A stretch of DNA of 62,778 nucleotides from Paludibacteraceae bacterium (GCA_017464475.1 JAFTZQ010000026.1:1-62778); one strand, 5' to 3'; numbered from the stretch's first letter, positions 50,303-61,958 are shown. Notes: generated by a model not told the origin, from the letters alone. Made by a program: numbers and translations.

Positions 50303-50332
50303 GTGCATTTCTCGCGCATCATTGCGCGAGCC
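50303..50332. repeat. GCGCGAG hairpin repeat, copy 2
   Basis: GTGCATTT, CTCGCGCA-TCAT-TGCGCGAG, CC; same orientation as copy 1. 56 bp upstream of the 72-residue gene start. Confidence 0.88.
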
Positions 50333-50362
50333 TTCCTTTCCCTCTCCCTCGTGTTGCCAACG

Positions 50363-50402
50363 GGATCATCACGCGATCATCTCGCGACCATCACGCGACC
50401 AC
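50363..50402. repeat. ATCATCACGCG tandem repeat
   Basis: Three to four units of GATCATCACGCG / GACCATCACGCG. The stop of the 22-codon ORF lies at its edge. Confidence 0.75.
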
Positions 50403-50459
50403 CTTAGGACGACCCCGGCCCCACAGCGGCACAACGGCGGCTGTAACGTCCTGTTTCAT
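50391..50459 (-). CDS. 22-codon ORF with AT-hook-like end
   Basis: Start ATG overlaps the stop of the 113-residue gene (ATGA). The peptide is MKQDVTAAVVPLW followed by GRGRPKVVA. GRGRPK matches the core of AT-hook minor-groove DNA-binding motifs (RGRP flanked by basic residues). Short enough to be chance; the coupled start is the main support. Confidence 0.4.
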   Translation of the reverse strand: MKQDVTAAVVPLWGRGRPKVVA

Positions 50460-50797
50460 GGTTCTTTTGTCTCCAACCCGTACAGCTCCACATCCGCTTT
50501 TGTATATGTTCCCCACCTGCCCTGCCATTTGGCGATCACTACCGGCTCCGATGGCAGGGCTCTTCCGTTGTAATTGGTCGGACCGTACAACCCTGTCCGC
50601 TTCGTGTTCTCCTTGAGCGCACGGATCGGATCGTAATGAACGAACCGGCCTTCTGCTACTTTCTTTGGAATGATTACCGCTGCCTGATGCTGCTGTTCGC
50701 CACTCAGGCTGTCCCAAAAACGCTGGGTCACCTCGCGGTGTTTCTTACTGGAGCCATTCTCTACCAATGCCTCCCATACTTGTTCAAATTCTTCCAT
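50456..50797 (-). CDS. Conserved-type hypothetical (FVHYDPIRAL protein)
   Basis: 113 residues. FWDSLSGEQQHQAAVIIPKK, GRFVHYDPIRALKENT, NYNGRALPSEPVVIAKWQGRWGTYTKADVELYGL. The G-x-FVH-x-xP-xx-x-L-x-x-N and the ending with Gly-x-W-x-x-T-x-x-D resemble small hypothetical proteins that accompany DUF4248/VapE genes in Bacteroides, from memory. Function unknown. First of the coupled run 113-22-(gap)-72-88. Confidence 0.7.
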   Translation of the reverse strand: MEEFEQVWEALVENGSSKKHREVTQRFWDSLSGEQQHQAAVIIPKKVAEGRFVHYDPIRALKENTKRTGLYGPTNYNGRALPSEPVVIAKWQGRWGTYTKADVELYGLETKEP

Positions 50798-51041
50798 AAT
50801 AATTTTTAATTGCTGGTGCTGGTACTATGTCTATACTACGCTATTACTTAGTACCACCACCACCTTTTTCTTATTAATTTTCTTTTGCTTCTTTTCTTTT
50901 ATTCCCTTTCTTTTTCGGCTAAGCCTCAACGATCTGCTGCGCCGTATGCTTTTTCCTATTCTTGGGGACCCCGAAAGACGCGACAAAATTACAGCTTTTA
51001 AAACAAAAGGTACGGAAATAAATTTCCGCTTTTGCTGAAAA
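50798..51041. other. Promoter region and long purine-rich leader
   Basis: On the minus strand a TAATTTTG at ~50984-50991 may be a -7 box with a poor -33. Upstream is the near-palindrome CGGAAAT-TT-ATTTCCG (51013-51028). The ~180-nt leader is rich in A and G with a GGTGGTGGTGGTACT repeat (~50850-50865). No ORF. Confidence 0.45.
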
Positions 51042-51272
51042 TCATGTTTTTTTCAAAATATTCCGTATTTGCCGTGTGGAAAGCCGGAAGGTTCTGGCGG
51101 TATTGGCTGTCGAATCAATACCGCGTGCCGATGACTGGTTGCGAATGAGTCTTACTAATCCGGCTAAAAGAGAAGAATGATCATGAGTGAGTGCCAGAAA
51201 CTGCTCGTCGGAGAGCGACCGGACATAGCCCTTGGCTGCATCCAGTAAGAATAAATCTAATTCGGTATACAT
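51042..51272 (-). CDS. Hypothetical small helical protein
   Basis: 76 residues: MYTELDLFLLDAAKGYVRSL, DEQFLALTHDHSSLLAGLV, ending RTFRLSTRQIRNILKKT. The last part could be a recognition-like helix. No family recognised. It follows two terminators and has no evident strong promoter, so confidence is moderate. Confidence 0.5.
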   Translation of the reverse strand: MYTELDLFLLDAAKGYVRSLSDEQFLALTHDHSSLLAGLVRLIRNQSSARGIDSTANTARTFRLSTRQIRNILKKT

Positions 51273-51289
51273 TGTGTCTAATCGGCAGG

Positions 51290-51364
51290 AAAAACCGCGG
51301 GCACCGCGCCCGCAGTGGGCTGCCTATAGACAAAAAAGCCCCGCTACGCTCACGCGCTGCGGGC
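51290..51364 (-). terminator. Tandem intrinsic terminators
   Basis: On the minus strand, a GCCCGC...GCGGGGC stem is followed by TTTTTT (51364-51332); 19 nt later GCGGGC-GCGGT-GCCCGC is followed by GGTTTTT (51313-51290). They end the polysaccharide-locus transcript. Confidence 0.8.
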
Positions 51365-51391
51365 ACAAAAGAACCATGATTATTGTTAAGT

Positions 51392-51772
51392 TTAGGTCAT
51401 CTTCCTCGCTGAGTTGCCTGATTTCTTTTTAGGAAGAAATAACACCCCGTATCCCAAGGCTAAAAGGAGCAACGGGAGCAGCGCATCGGTAAGAGGCGCA
51501 AACTGCGGGTTATTGGGATCGTATGCCGATTCACCGCCTGTCTCCGGCGGAGCTTTGCGAGGTCCCATAGCGGGAGTAGTCGTGCCTACATTGTATGCTC
51601 CGACCTCATAGACAACTGGGCTATGCGTACTGCCGGAAGACATATACGCACTATTGTTGACCGACCGCATGTCCATCATCGGGGCTTGCGTAAGCGGTAT
51701 AATAGGCGCGTATTCCACTGCATAGAGCGATATGCAGAGGGCACTCGCTATAATAGCCAGAAAGCGTTTCAT
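51392..51772 (-). CDS. Small exported protein with C-terminal membrane anchor
   Basis: 126 residues. Signal peptide MKRFLAIIASALCISLYA, a low-complexity Ser/Tyr/Pro middle (NNSAYMSSGSTHSPVVYEVG) and a C-terminal hydrophobic helix ALLPLLLLALGYGVLFL followed by KKK. The shape (signal, spacer, hydrophobic helix, basic tail) recalls sorting-tagged surface proteins. Its ATG is 1 bp after the stop of the 1352-residue protein, so they are made together. Function unknown. Confidence 0.75.
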   Translation of the reverse strand: MKRFLAIIASALCISLYAVEYAPIIPLTQAPMMDMRSVNNSAYMSSGSTHSPVVYEVGAYNVGTTTPAMGPRKAPPETGGESAYDPNNPQFAPLTDALLPLLLLALGYGVLFLPKKKSGNSARKMT

Positions 51773-51773
51773 A

Positions 51774-54700
51774 TTACTGTCCTCCTATCATTAGTTTGAC
51801 ACTCTCGTTTTCGGATCGCAGGATATAGATACCGCCGGCTTGCTCCGCATTCAACCGTCGTGCCGCTTCAGCGAAAGAGCAGCCGTCATAGCGGGCTACA
51901 GGAATGCCGGTGAGGGTATAAACGGTGATCGCGGTCATCGGTTCGCTATCCATAACCACTTCCCATCCGGTAGGTGTATCATCGGGTGTGGCGCCGCGCC
52001 GTAGGATGCGATAGCGGGTAGTAGTGGCTTCATTAGCCCGAATGAAGCATTCAAAGGGCAGCACGGTGCGATCCGTGCCGACAGCCGCCTCACGCAGCCA
52101 AGCGCCGGAGGGACCGTAATCCGGCTCCAGGAGATAAGCATCCCTTACCGTACCGCTATGCATCGTATTATTGCCATATATATTGACCACATCGTCCAAT
52201 ACAGGGGCTTCGCCGGCGGAGAAGTCAGTCGGTATGGACTGCCCGGTCGGGCTGAAGAAGGAGATATATTTGCCTGAGAAATAGGTATCATGCCACTGGA
52301 TGATATAGGGAGTGTTCGCAGACGGCAGGTAGCCGGTTGGGCTTTCAGGATCCAGCCATTTCTCCTCGAAAGTCTCTATGGCATAGTTTGTAACCGTTTC
52401 CGGGGTACGGATGATATAATGTCCGGTGTAGAACTTATCGTTAGTACGGTAGAAAGGCACGATGTCATAGTAATTAGGTCCGTCATCCGGATCCCAAACC
52501 TGGACCGCGCTGACCGTGAACGGCAAACAGAGGGTGTACCACTGGTCAAGGGTATGCACTTTCATGCGGTACTCTATCTCCTCGGAGATCGTCCCTCCTG
52601 CATAGAACTCAACGTCATCCAAAGCCGCCCGATCATCCTCTGCCATATCGCCGGTACGATAGATAACGAAGTTGGTAGATTTGAACTTGGCGTAGGCATT
52701 GGAGTTGGCGGTTATGCCGCTATTGATCCAAGGATTGTTGTCGGTAAACTGCGTTGCATACGTATCATCGGTGCACCAGCCGGCGAAGGTGTAATATGCA
52801 TTAGCCGCAGCGGCTGTATAGGTTACTGAACCGCCGCTACATACGTAGCCACCATTAGGCACAGAGTTGCCGTCACCATCCACCACGGAAGTGACAGAAC
52901 CGCCTACGGAAGCACCATAGTTGACCTGATAGGATTCCGGATAAACAACAGTAACCGTCATATCTGTGATATTAAAGATGAACTTGTATGTCCCCTTACC
53001 GGCAGTTGTTATACCGCAGTTGTATGACTTGTCCTCACCAAACGGCCAATTGGTATGATTGATATAGGTCATATTATACACCGCATTTGCACCGTTTTTG
53101 AGCCATTTATTAGCTTCTGTAAGGTCTTGGATAGCAAATTCATAGGTAGCGTTAGCGGGTAAATTCATTTCGACATATCCTGTATCCTTGCTGCCGGCAT
53201 TTGTACCGATATTAGCAATAAAATGGTCTGTTCCCCAATTCTCGTCATTCATTGTTCCTTTGATTGAATAGCGATACGTGAAGTTGGCAGTAAGTGTTTG
53301 TCCGGAGATGGCACCGGCACCAAGGCCTGTAAGGGTGGTCGGGTTGGTGCTTGTACTGGTTATTTCGATATCATCACCGGAGGTTTTTGTCCAACTGCTG
53401 AACATATATCCGTCATTCGGCACGGCAGTTAATTCGCGAGTAGTGGTTACGCAGACGGTGGTGCTTGCCGCCGTCGCGCCGCCTGTCTCCACATGCCCGT
53501 GCCCGTCATTGGAAAGGGTGACGGTAGTGGGAATTTCGATAAATTGGGCATAGGCGTTGTCGCGTACAATGACTGCATAGGTCATGGGGTTGGTAGTTCT
53601 ATAGCTATCACCTGTAAAGGCATCCGAGCCCCACCAGCCGGCAAACGTATATCCCGGTGAAGCCGTGGCTGTATGCGTGACGGAGGTATTATATGTTACC
53701 CAGTCGCCGGAAGAAAGTGCACCTCCGGCAGTCTTGGCTACAGCCACTAAACCGCCTATAGTACCTTCGTGCAATACACCATCAACATCTTGGTATTTCT
53801 GCCCGAAATTGACTTGTTGGGGGCGGATAACGATAAGCGTGGGGTAATAATTGCCATCGTTAGAAATATTCGTGATTTTAAACGTATAATTGCCCTCTCC
53901 ACCAGTTTTGATCAGCACGTTGGCATTGACTTTTTCTTTATAGGTGAGTGTAACACTATTCCCTTCCTCCAAAACGGCACTTCCATTTTCTTCAAGGCAG
54001 AAACGGTCACGTCCGATGGTACTACGATCGACAACTTGAAATTTATATTCCCTGTTCGCCAATAGGGAACACGTGCATTGCAGATCCACGCCTGTTCCAT
54101 CACCTGTACCCAAAGCGGTAAAGCCGACAACTTCAAAATCCGCCTCATAATCAGCCGAGCGCTCGGTTCCCCAAGTCACACCATCTTTGTTAGGCATACC
54201 GCCGGCCGGATCGCCATCTTCGTTTAAGGATCCTATCAATCCGTAACGAGGCTCAAAGACAGCGGTGATCGTTTGCTCATCGGCAGTAGCCATTATTTCC
54301 ATTGTGGTGCTTGTTGTACTATGATGCAACAAGTCAAAATGTACAGACGCTGTTTTCTGCCACTCTTTGAATACCCACGCATCATTAGCCGGTACAGCAG
54401 TCATCACAGGAGAGTGAGTTACATATCCGACATTCGCCACTTCTGTTATATTCTCACCGCTCACTTGCACGGAACCCGCTCCGGCAGGAGAGACAGCAAC
54501 AGCTACGGTGTGTTTGATTTCTGTCCATTTGGCGTAGAGGGTGGTAGAAGTACCGGCGTGAATCCAATGTTTGGAGGCATCGGTGTAATCAGGAACGGAA
54601 GCAATCCAATGGCCGGAGGCGTCAATAACTTGTGTACCTGTACCATCCGAATTGGTATAAAAACCTCCGAAATCGTAATGAGTTTTCTCCGGTACAGTAG

Positions 54701-55832
54701 TCAAGTCTGCTAAAACATCTGAATTGAACGCAACATCCAGATGATTCGGCGTGACATCAGTTGTTGCTTCGAGGTCTTCCAACTGGATACGGACAGTGAA
54801 AGTATTCCAAACCCATGCGGAGCCATCGTATTTCATATATTTGCTATACCCTTCAGAAGGAGTTAAAGTTCCAGTTCTGCGTCCTTCATTATTATCATTG
54901 GGTTCACATCGATTGAAATTTCCTGCTGAGAAATAGTAATATTTTTCTCCGTCATATTCAAAATAATTAGGCATTTCTGTTCCCGGATAAGTAGTTCCTG
55001 CTATACTGATGTTTGGATCTGCCCAAATATTTATATATTTGTGCGCCCAATCATTATATCCATACATATAGCAATAATCAATGTTCGGGTGGTCTACTAC
55101 AGGATATGCCACTGAAATTTGATGCGTACTATTATTATACGTAAACGTATATGTTCCTGCTCCGGCAGTACAGAGACGAAGATCATAACCGGTAGAGCTT
55201 AACGTATAGTTAGAAATAGAGCTTGTCCAGACGTTATTGTCCAGACCATAGGCGGTTGAGCCATCTAATATCTTGAATTGATAGGTAGTGTGTGCGTCTA
55301 ATGTTGCGGTAAATACGCCATCGCCATCAAACGCCTGATTATGCGGATTATTGGGGTCTAAAAGACCGTCTATCGCCGGAGAGGGAGTCCAACGTTGAGC
55401 ATAATCCCATTTGTATTTATCCAATGTTCCATCTTTCTCTGTTTCGTTCTTGATTTTGAAGTAGTTATTAGAGCCTATGTTCTCATAGTTAAAAGTCTTT
55501 GTCCACCATGCATTATCACTTCCGCATCTATAAAACATAATATTCGTCCACCCATCATCTATATCGCAATAGGCAAGATAATCCTCTCCCTCAACTTGGG
55601 ACAACTCGTAATCTTGATCTCCCGTGCTGCCTCCCCAACAATGTACCTTGGCATGACCCTCACCTCCATTTAAGTTGGTAAAGTCTTTCCACATCGTTAC
55701 TGCCGAATAATCAAAGTAGATTCGTCGCGTTCCCGCCCACGCATTTCCTACTCCGAATGTAATGAGAAGCGCAAAGATGGCAAACAGGCATTTATTCGCA
55801 GTTCGGTTAAGTGAATTTAATAGTGTTTTCAT
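51774..55832 (-). CDS. Secreted InlB-repeat / starch-binding-like protein with T9SS domain
   Basis: 1352 residues from the ATG at 55832. Signal peptide MKTLLNSLNRTANKCLFAIF...GNAWA. The N-terminal part resembles the carbohydrate-binding domain of the 275-residue protein upstream (HCWGGSTGDQDYELSQVEGEDYL vs HSWGGAADADAKLAAVEGEDYL). Then come several InlB-type Listeria-Bacteroides repeats (FAGWWGSDAFTGDSYRTTNP; AYAQF; FAGWCTDDTYAT), alternating with CBM-like segments. The C-terminus (ITVYTLTGIPVARYDGCSF, AGGIYILRSENESVKLMI) is a T9SS type A sorting domain. Probably binds glucan at the cell surface for the locus enzymes. Confidence 0.82.
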   Translation of the reverse strand: MKTLLNSLNRTANKCLFAIFALLITFGVGNAWAGTRRIYFDYSAVTMWKDFTNLNGGEGHAKVHCWGGSTGDQDYELSQVEGEDYLAYCDIDDGWTNIMFYRCGSDNAWWTKTFNYENIGSNNYFKIKNETEKDGTLDKYKWDYAQRWTPSPAIDGLLDPNNPHNQAFDGDGVFTATLDAHTTYQFKILDGSTAYGLDNNVWTSSISNYTLSSTGYDLRLCTAGAGTYTFTYNNSTHQISVAYPVVDHPNIDYCYMYGYNDWAHKYINIWADPNISIAGTTYPGTEMPNYFEYDGEKYYYFSAGNFNRCEPNDNNEGRRTGTLTPSEGYSKYMKYDGSAWVWNTFTVRIQLEDLEATTDVTPNHLDVAFNSDVLADLTTVPEKTHYDFGGFYTNSDGTGTQVIDASGHWIASVPDYTDASKHWIHAGTSTTLYAKWTEIKHTVAVAVSPAGAGSVQVSGENITEVANVGYVTHSPVMTAVPANDAWVFKEWQKTASVHFDLLHHSTTSTTMEIMATADEQTITAVFEPRYGLIGSLNEDGDPAGGMPNKDGVTWGTERSADYEADFEVVGFTALGTGDGTGVDLQCTCSLLANREYKFQVVDRSTIGRDRFCLEENGSAVLEEGNSVTLTYKEKVNANVLIKTGGEGNYTFKITNISNDGNYYPTLIVIRPQQVNFGQKYQDVDGVLHEGTIGGLVAVAKTAGGALSSGDWVTYNTSVTHTATASPGYTFAGWWGSDAFTGDSYRTTNPMTYAVIVRDNAYAQFIEIPTTVTLSNDGHGHVETGGATAASTTVCVTTTRELTAVPNDGYMFSSWTKTSGDDIEITSTSTNPTTLTGLGAGAISGQTLTANFTYRYSIKGTMNDENWGTDHFIANIGTNAGSKDTGYVEMNLPANATYEFAIQDLTEANKWLKNGANAVYNMTYINHTNWPFGEDKSYNCGITTAGKGTYKFIFNITDMTVTVVYPESYQVNYGASVGGSVTSVVDGDGNSVPNGGYVCSGGSVTYTAAAANAYYTFAGWCTDDTYATQFTDNNPWINSGITANSNAYAKFKSTNFVIYRTGDMAEDDRAALDDVEFYAGGTISEEIEYRMKVHTLDQWYTLCLPFTVSAVQVWDPDDGPNYYDIVPFYRTNDKFYTGHYIIRTPETVTNYAIETFEEKWLDPESPTGYLPSANTPYIIQWHDTYFSGKYISFFSPTGQSIPTDFSAGEAPVLDDVVNIYGNNTMHSGTVRDAYLLEPDYGPSGAWLREAAVGTDRTVLPFECFIRANEATTTRYRILRRGATPDDTPTGWEVVMDSEPMTAITVYTLTGIPVARYDGCSFAEAARRLNAEQAGGIYILRSENESVKLMIGGQ

Positions 55833-55860
55833 ACTATTTTGGATTAAGATCATTTAGTAA

Positions 55861-55886
55861 CCCTGCGGGAAACCAATCCCGCAGGG
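55861..55886. repeat. Intercistronic 10-bp hairpin
   Basis: CCCTGCGGGA-AACCAA-TCCCGCAGGG, with a smaller GGGCT-GA-AGCCC following. It lies between the 275- and 1352-residue genes; no T-tract. Could stabilise mRNA ends or be another REP-like unit. Confidence 0.8.
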
Positions 55887-55913
55887 CCGGTATTGGGCTG
55901 AAGCCCTAAAGAT

Positions 55914-56741
55914 TTATTTGATTTCAGCGCCGAGGACGTTGAAGGTTTTGCCGTCACGTAGGATACGCAGTTCGCCGTTGACGATACGTTTAACGGACTT
56001 GCCTTCAGCCTGAATATTCTCCACCGCCGAAGGAAGTTCCGGGAAGGATATCACCAAGTTCTGGCTTGCGAACGTCCATGTGAAGGTATAGTCACCGGCT
56101 TGGTCGGCGGTGAGAGCGAAGTTACGGCCTTCATTCACTATATTGACATTATCGGCATGATCCCAGTCACGATGGAGACCGAAGAGAGTCTCTCCTTCAC
56201 CGTTGAGGCTGAGGAAGAAGCCTTCGAGCCATACTTTCATCTCATAGTTTCCTGCCTCCAGGGCGAAAGTCACGCTTGCGCTTGCCTTGTCTTCGGCAAT
56301 GGTCATCGGGTGTGCACCGGATCCCCATGATTCGTCACCCGCGAAATTACCTACGATAGAGACAGCCGGTCTTTCGCCATGAGCGAGCCATGTTCCGTCC
56401 GTCCAGCCTACCAGATAGTAGCAGTCTTTTCCATCCGGAATTTCGAGATCTCCTGTTTTGGTCCAGAGGTTTTCGCTTTCCCATGGGATGGACTCGCTGT
56501 CGCCCTGTGCACGGATAAAAAGGAGGTTGTTGTTGTCATCGGGAATTTCGGCTGAGAAGAGATAATCCTCACCTTCTACGGCGGCTAACTTGGCGTCCGC
56601 ATCCGCGGCTCCTCCCCATGAATGGACAAAGAAGACTGCCCCGAAGGACTTCCAATCCTCGTTAGCTTGGAGGTAAACGGTTTTCGCAGAGAGAGCCGAT
56701 ACAGCCATCAGTGCTACGAGCAAAGAGTAAATCTTTTTCAT
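55914..56741 (-). CDS. Secreted starch-binding-like protein with sorting-like C-terminus
   Basis: 275 residues. Signal peptide MKKIYSLLVALMAVSALSA; CBM-like module (VYLQANEDWKSFGAVFF, GEDYLFSAEIPDDNNNLLFI, 20-130), a second beta-sandwich (~130-235, VSIVGNFAGDESWGSG..., glycogen-binding SusE/F-like), and the tail RIVNGELRILRDGKTFNVLGAEIK, which is the clearest instance of the shared C-terminal motif in this window. 42 bp downstream of GH97; part of the glucan locus. Confidence 0.82.
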   Translation of the reverse strand: MKKIYSLLVALMAVSALSAKTVYLQANEDWKSFGAVFFVHSWGGAADADAKLAAVEGEDYLFSAEIPDDNNNLLFIRAQGDSESIPWESENLWTKTGDLEIPDGKDCYYLVGWTDGTWLAHGERPAVSIVGNFAGDESWGSGAHPMTIAEDKASASVTFALEAGNYEMKVWLEGFFLSLNGEGETLFGLHRDWDHADNVNIVNEGRNFALTADQAGDYTFTWTFASQNLVISFPELPSAVENIQAEGKSVKRIVNGELRILRDGKTFNVLGAEIK

Positions 56742-56782
56742 AATACAATGATTTTGAATGGTTAATAAAAAGGGTTAATTAT

Positions 56783-59024
<2,242 letters not shown>

Positions 59025-59037
<13 letters not shown>

Positions 59038-60812
59038 ACTATCATGGTCCAATACCGAAGTGCAGGAAGGGTCAATGTGACTTGTCCTCCGGCATACTCG
59101 AAATCGACCTCCTGCGCATCTCCATGCCGGTCATCGGGGGTAGCGACCCATACACGTGCGGGCTGCTTATCGGTTGCAAAGGAGATGGGTATATCCCTCA
59201 GCAAACTTTGCGGCGCCTGATCTCCCTCGGAATCGCACCAGTCAAGATGGGTGGCATTGCGGTAAGAGAGCAGGTGAATAACGTCGCGTGCGCCGACATG
59301 GCGCCCCACCGTAGCGATCTGATTGAGTTGGGGACCCCATTGGTTGAAGACGCAACTGTCGTGCGGACTGGTGATCTCCACGCCGTACCAATCGCTGTAG
59401 AGAGCATCCGCCGGCACCTCCGGTCGCAGCAGGTTCTCGTATGCCACCGCGAAATCATAATAGCGGACCAGTGCCCGTTTGAGTTCGCCGGTCATCGTCA
59501 GGTTATCATCGGGGAAATACTCATGGCAGAGCATGTGTTCACCCATCTGCAGGATGGTACCGCCCCAAGCCGAAGCAACTGCCGTAGCCATCAGGATGCC
59601 GGGAGTATTGAAATAGCCGCGCCCCTTCTGGCCGTGGTTATAGTTGAGATAGGCAGCCAGCACCGTCTGTTTGCCGGAAGACCAAGCGGCGTTGTTGGTG
59701 AGGATATCCGAGAAGATCGAATAGCCGTTGGTGTTCGAGTGGTCCCATACCTCCGTATAGCAAAAATCGACGGGAGCGGAAGCTATCTGTCCCTGCTGGC
59801 CATACTGTCCCACGGCGTTCATGACAATCCGTTTGGACGGTTGCGCAGCTTTCTCGTTGGCGATAAAAGAGCCGAAAGCGGCTTGTACATCGACCTCATT
59901 GCCCTCGTAATCATAGACGGTCGTCGGGCGGGCGCCGAGTTGGTCTATCTGCCATCCGTCGAAATCAAAGATAGCATAGACCTCATCGTTCCGGGCACGC
60001 ATATATTCCCGCCAGGAAAGGTTATGCATATTCGCCAGATAGATCGCACTCTTAAAAGGCGAACCCAAGGGATGGTTGTCTATCTTCGTATGGTTACGGT
60101 CGGTATAAAGCAGCCACTCTCGGCTCACATCGTCCGTAGCGAAATCTTCCAGACATCCGTACCCCAAGTTATAGAAGAGGGTCAGCATCCCGCGTTTATG
60201 GGCGCCGTCGATATAGGATTGCACCGTGGAACGATAGCAATTACGGGAGATGATATCCGTCCAGCTGTCCATCGGTTGCGTAGCCGATCCCGCCAGCGGG
60301 TGATGGTGTTTCCAATGCCAGTCCTGGAACTGGACATAGTTGATATGATATCTGTTGAGGTCGTCCAGGACGGTCTTGATCTCGCTCTCGGACATGCTGC
60401 CGTAGGACGAGAGGAAACCGTTACGGGGGAAGCGGCTCGGCTCGGACGACACATCAATACCGATAGTGGCTACCACAGAGTCGCGCCCGGATACGGACAT
60501 ATAGAGAGTAGCCATATAGCCTCGGAAATCGTCCGCCGGAGGTTGCCATGTCCATGACATGGCAGTCACGGGCTCCTCCTTGATCACTTGTCCGAGATAG
60601 GAATAACGCACGGTCACCGCCTCCTCGGGCAACGAATTGATGGATAGCATGACCGGCTCTCCCGGTTTATAGGCCGCCTTGTCGGAAGATAGGAGATAGG
60701 GGATATAACTCTCGCCGTAGGTAACCGGGTCATTCACAGGCGCAATCGTGTTGCAGGAGTATAGGAAAAGGGACAAAGTGACCAAGTACAAAGTACTAAG
60801 GATATTTTTCAT
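59025..60812 (-). CDS. Glycoside hydrolase family 66 (dextranase-type) lipoprotein
   Basis: 595 residues. Lipoprotein signal (LYLVTLSLFLYSCN, Cys ~20). N-terminal Ig-like domain, then the GH66 barrel: YGSMSESEIKTVLDDLNRYHIN, VQFQDWHWKHHHP, nucleophile Asp290 in FDGWQIDQLG, acid/base Glu354 in FCYTEVWDHSN, and GGTILQMGEHML. It hydrolyses (or transglycosylates) alpha-1,6-glucan, i.e. dextran, at the cell surface. Start overlaps SusE/F by 4 bp. Ends MIVIEN-stop in a tandem repeat. With GH97 and SusD-E it resembles known Bacteroides dextran loci (SusC-SusD-SusE-position-GH66-GH31/97). Confidence 0.93.
60774..60800. repeat. TTTGTACTTGGTC repeat in GH66 signal peptide
   Basis: ACAAAGTGACCAAGTACAAAG, in frame, encoding part of the hydrophobic core (STLYLVTLSL). 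Confidence 0.75.
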
Positions 60813-61957
60813 AATTTGCTAAAACTTATCGTTGTGTCATTGATATTAATTCGTATGGACCATTCTCCGCTTTCCGGGATGAGCCATTTGTTATCGGGGG
60901 CGCCGGCATGCGCGTCAAAGGTACCGTTTTCCGCAGGAGCACAGTCCGGCTCAGGCGCATAGAGCATCTCTCCCGACCAATCGGATCGGATCTCCGTAGG
61001 GAACTTGATCTGCCCCGTATTCAGATGCCCCTCATAGGTAAAGATACCTGTTTCGGTGTGCTGCATCTCGGTCAGGTTGTCCCAGCTCCAGCCTCCGGGT
61101 GCTGCGTCGCCGATCATATAGATGTGGCTGTAAGCCTCGCCACCGAGATAGGCGACCTCTATAGTCAGCGCCTCTACATCGGCGGTGATGCGGTAGGAGC
61201 CGGTCTTGTCGATAGTCCATTTGAAGTCGGGATAGCGCTGCTCGGAGTCGCGATAGACCATCTTGCTGTCGTCCGTCGAATCCTTGACGAAACAAGGGAT
61301 CCAGTCCTCCGTAGTGCTCATGAGTTTAAACTCGCCTTTGTGCATTGTTCCGCTCCAGGAGAAGGTAGTGAAATTCGTCATGTCCATGATCATCGCGGTG
61401 GCGCGGGCGAGATCCCATCCATGGGGAGTAGCATCTCCCACGAGGTAGAGATCGGTGATCATGGTGGCATTCCAGGCGATAGCTACCTTTGCGACAGCCG
61501 ACACTTGCTCCTCACCGGTCTGCACCACTAGCGCCCGGACACGGCAGTCGAACACCACATACTCGCCCTCCTTCACCTCCGGATAGGTAAGATAAAGCGT
61601 ATCGGCTAACTGCCGGTGGCTGAATACCATCGTTCTATTGGCGGTTCGCCCGATCTCCCATTTCAGACCGTCAGCGAAATTATTGCCCTCTCTGTCCATC
61701 TCCAGCGTATAAGCGATGGCAGAGCCTGTACCATGATTGGTACCGGGAGTCCAGGACATCTCCAACGCCGCCAGATCCTTATACACCGGCAGACAGAAAA
61801 CAGAGTCTGCTGAGAGCGTGAGCGCCAGTTCTTTCTCCACTACCGGCTCTGCCGGTTTCTCGCAGGAGGTTAGGCCGCCTGCGGCTAAAAGAATAAAGAC
61901 CGCTACGCTCAAAGATAAAAGACCGCTTACGTTCAAAGTAGAAAGATTCTTTTTCAT
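60809..61957 (-). CDS. SusE/SusF-type starch-binding lipoprotein
   Basis: 382 residues. Lipoprotein signal LLSLSVAVFILLAAGGLTSC (Cys ~32). An N-terminal SusE domain (VEKELALTLSADSVFCLP; ALEMSWTPG, ~38-155) and two CBM-type modules (LYLVGDATPHGW...; IYMIGDAAPGGWSWDNL...), each with tryptophans for sugar stacking. Outer-surface glycan binding for the locus. Signal peptide core is encoded by a direct repeat (two copies of AAAGACCGC-T-ACG-TCAAAG, 61895-61939). 1 bp after the truncated susD. Confidence 0.87.
   Translation of the reverse strand: MKKNLSTLNVSGLLSLSVAVFILLAAGGLTSCEKPAEPVVEKELALTLSADSVFCLPVYKDLAALEMSWTPGTNHGTGSAIAYTLEMDREGNNFADGLKWEIGRTANRTMVFSHRQLADTLYLTYPEVKEGEYVVFDCRVRALVVQTGEEQVSAVAKVAIAWNATMITDLYLVGDATPHGWDLARATAMIMDMTNFTTFSWSGTMHKGEFKLMSTTEDWIPCFVKDSTDDSKMVYRDSEQRYPDFKWTIDKTGSYRITADVEALTIEVAYLGGEAYSHIYMIGDAAPGGWSWDNLTEMQHTETGIFTYEGHLNTGQIKFPTEIRSDWSGEMLYAPEPDCAPAENGTFDAHAGAPDNKWLIPESGEWSIRININDTTISFSKL
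61895..61939. repeat. Direct repeat in SusE/F signal peptide
   Basis: AAAGACCGCTACGCTCAAAG and AAAGACCGCTTACGTTCAAA, spaced 24-25 bp, in frame through the hydrophobic core. Confidence 0.7.
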
Positions 61958-61958
61958 A

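Noticed and set aside
50363-50402. Possible CRISPR array
   Set aside because: Units are about 12 bp and contiguous without unique spacers; no cas genes nearby.
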